A DNA stretch of 64,000 nt from Streptomyces sp. PR69 (GTDB lineage: Bacteria; Actinomycetota; Actinomycetes; Streptomycetales; Streptomycetaceae). The notes beneath the pieces are model-generated. The model worked only from the letters and a program-made list of their open reading frames with translations. It was not told the DNA's origin and did no database searches. How positions within the stretch are numbered: the first letter of the stretch is position 1; each line of letters opens with the position of its first letter. Positions 62,916 to 64,000 of the stretch are shown in pieces. The stretch spans positions 124,001-188,000 of the forward strand of contig NZ_JAOWCB010000001.1 in assembly GCF_026420845.1 (NCBI RefSeq), read 5' to 3'. Position numbers and translations under genes: made by a program.

Positions 62916-64000
62916 CAGCGGCGGCCCTTCCCCAGTCCGAGCAGCCGCTCGGCGATGATGTCGCGCTGGATCTCGTTCGTACCGGCGTAGATGGGGCCCG
63001 CGAGAGCGAAGACATACCCCTCCGCCCACTCGCCGTCCGCCCGCTCCGCCTGGTCGCCGAGCAGATCGAGCGCCGTCTCGTGCAGGGCGAGGTCGTACTC
63101 CGACCAGTACACCTTGTTGAGACTGGACTCCGCGCCCAGCGCCGCGCCCGCCGCGAAGCGCGAGGCGGCGGCACAGGTGAACAGCTGATAGGCCCGTGCG
63201 CCGATCACCGCGTCCGCCACCCGGTCACGGGCCCCGGCAGGCTCGCCCCGCTCGCGCCACAGCCGCACCAGCCGGTCCGCGGCGGCCAGATACCGGCCGG
63301 GGGAGCGCAGCATCAGCCCGCGCTCGTTGCCCGTGGCCGACATGGCGATGCGCCAGCCCTGGCCGGGCTCCCCGATCACATCCGCGTCCGGCACGAAGAC
63401 CTCGTCCAGGAAGAGTTCGGCGAAGGCGGGCTTGCCGTCCAGCCGCCCGACGGGCCGCACCGTGACGCCCCGCGCCCGCAGGTCGAACATCAGATACGTC
63501 AGCCCCTGATGGGGCCTGGCCGCCCCCGGGTCCGTACGGAACAGCCCGAACGCCCGGTCCGCGAACGCCGCCCGCGACGACCAGGTCTTCTGCCCCGACA
63601 GCAGCCAGCCGCCGTCCGTCCGCACCGCACGGGATCTCAGCGCGGCCAGATCCGATCCCGCCTCCGGCTCCGACCAGGCCTGCGCCCAGATCTCCGCACC
63701 GCTCGCCATCGCCGGCAGCACCCGCGCCCGCTGCTCGGCCGTGCCGTGGCCGAAGAGCGTGGGCGCGAGCAGCTGAATGCCGTTCTGCGAGACCCGGCCG
63801 GGCGCGCCCGCCGCGTAGTACTCCTCCTCGAAGGCCAGCCACTGGAAGATGTCCGCGCCCCGGCCCCCGTACTCCCGCGGCCAGGAGACCGCCGACCAGC
63901 GGTCCGCGTAGAGCTGGGCCTCCCAGGCGCGATGGGCCGCGAAGCCCTCGCGCGTCTCCAGGGACGGCAGCGGCTCGGGCGGCACATGCGCGGCGAGCCA
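62915..64000 (-). CDS. Acyl-CoA dehydrogenase (5' end outside the window)
   Basis: Partial: the frame runs off the right edge; an in-window GTG at 63985 is not necessarily the start. At least 361 aa. Motifs: VSWPREYGGRGADIFQWLAFEEE, WAQAWSEPEAGSDLAALR (FAD and substrate region), GQKTWSSRAAFADRAFGLFRT, FDLRARGVTVRP, and C-terminal AGPIYAGTNEIQRDIIAERLLG. It is the catalytic partner of the following dehydrogenase, with stop and start overlapping. Likely one alpha2beta2-type enzyme; substrate unknown. Confidence 0.88.
   Translation of the reverse strand, partial: WLAAHVPPEPLPSLETREGFAAHRAWEAQLYADRWSAVSWPREYGGRGADIFQWLAFEEEYYAAGAPGRVSQNGIQLLAPTLFGHGTAEQRARVLPAMASGAEIWAQAWSEPEAGSDLAALRSRAVRTDGGWLLSGQKTWSSRAAFADRAFGLFRTDPGAARPHQGLTYLMFDLRARGVTVRPVGRLDGKPAFAELFLDEVFVPDADVIGEPGQGWRIAMSATGNERGLMLRSPGRYLAAADRLVRLWRERGEPAGARDRVADAVIGARAYQLFTCAAASRFAAGAALGAESSLNKVYWSEYDLALHETALDLLGDQAERADGEWAEGYVFALAGPIYAGTNEIQRDIIAERLLGLGKGRR

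Overview
The window is high-GC chromosomal DNA from an actinomycete, almost certainly a Streptomyces. Evidence: third-position G/C codon use, many GTG starts, translationally coupled ATGA/GTGA junctions, terminators without U-runs, the bifunctional HisA/TrpF enzyme PriA, a TrpM-like ORF inside the trp genes, and the actinobacterial protein bL37. From memory, the order gltBD - lgt/trpABMC - trpE/hisI - his operon - dnaE - phoD matches the conserved S. coelicolor core (read in reverse), so most of the window is core chromosome. No tRNA, rRNA, CRISPR array, prophage or insertion sequence was seen.

Layout. 1-11.6 kb: Na+/H+ antiporter, MscS-type channel, a small alpha/beta hydrolase, a Ser/Thr kinase, a secreted M43-type metalloprotease, PhoD phosphatase, a membrane-anchored DsbA-like protein, a membrane protein and a DUF2252 protein. 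11.8-15.6 kb: dnaE and a small basic protein, ending at a shared perfect hairpin. 15.9-24 kb: NYN-domain protein, ABC exporter pair, DUF2567 protein, an intergenic repeat zone, bL37, YbaK-type deacylase, LON-substrate-binding-domain protein and a large membrane protein. 24.1-29.9 kb: hisD-hisC-hisB-(55-aa membrane protein)-hisH-priA-ridA-hisF, mostly with overlapping stop/start codons. 30-36.7 kb: MFS transporter, TIGR03085 protein, hisI, trpE, TIGR02234 protein, HGxxPAAW protein and a DUF2752 protein with a repetitive N-terminus. 36.8-42.3 kb: trpC-trpM-trpB-trpA, a second DsbA-like protein, and lgt.

42.8-50.9 kb is the most unusual region. Seven minus-strand genes all overlap their neighbours: four different ADP-ribosylglycohydrolase (ARH) paralogues, a ribokinase, a CaiB/BaiF CoA-transferase and a CitE-like lyase. 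This looks like one catabolic or salvage unit with an unknown N-riboside substrate. Divergent to it is a VIT1/CCC1 transporter. It is preceded by a triple 12-nt repeat and followed by a tandem array that ends in a copy of the gene's own 3' end. 52.6-58.7 kb: gltB-gltD, with a candidate GlnR operator about 240 nt upstream. 58.9-61.7 kb: a large membrane protein and a 136-aa partner that share a G/N/Q-rich motif, which may be an amyloid-like interaction motif. 61.8-64 kb: two coupled acyl-CoA dehydrogenases, the second cut by the window edge.

Functionally the region supplies histidine, tryptophan and glutamate (gltBD provides glutamate for the HisH and HisC reactions; PriA serves both His and Trp). 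It also contains envelope genes (lgt, dsbA-like, mscS, antiporter) and the replicative polymerase.
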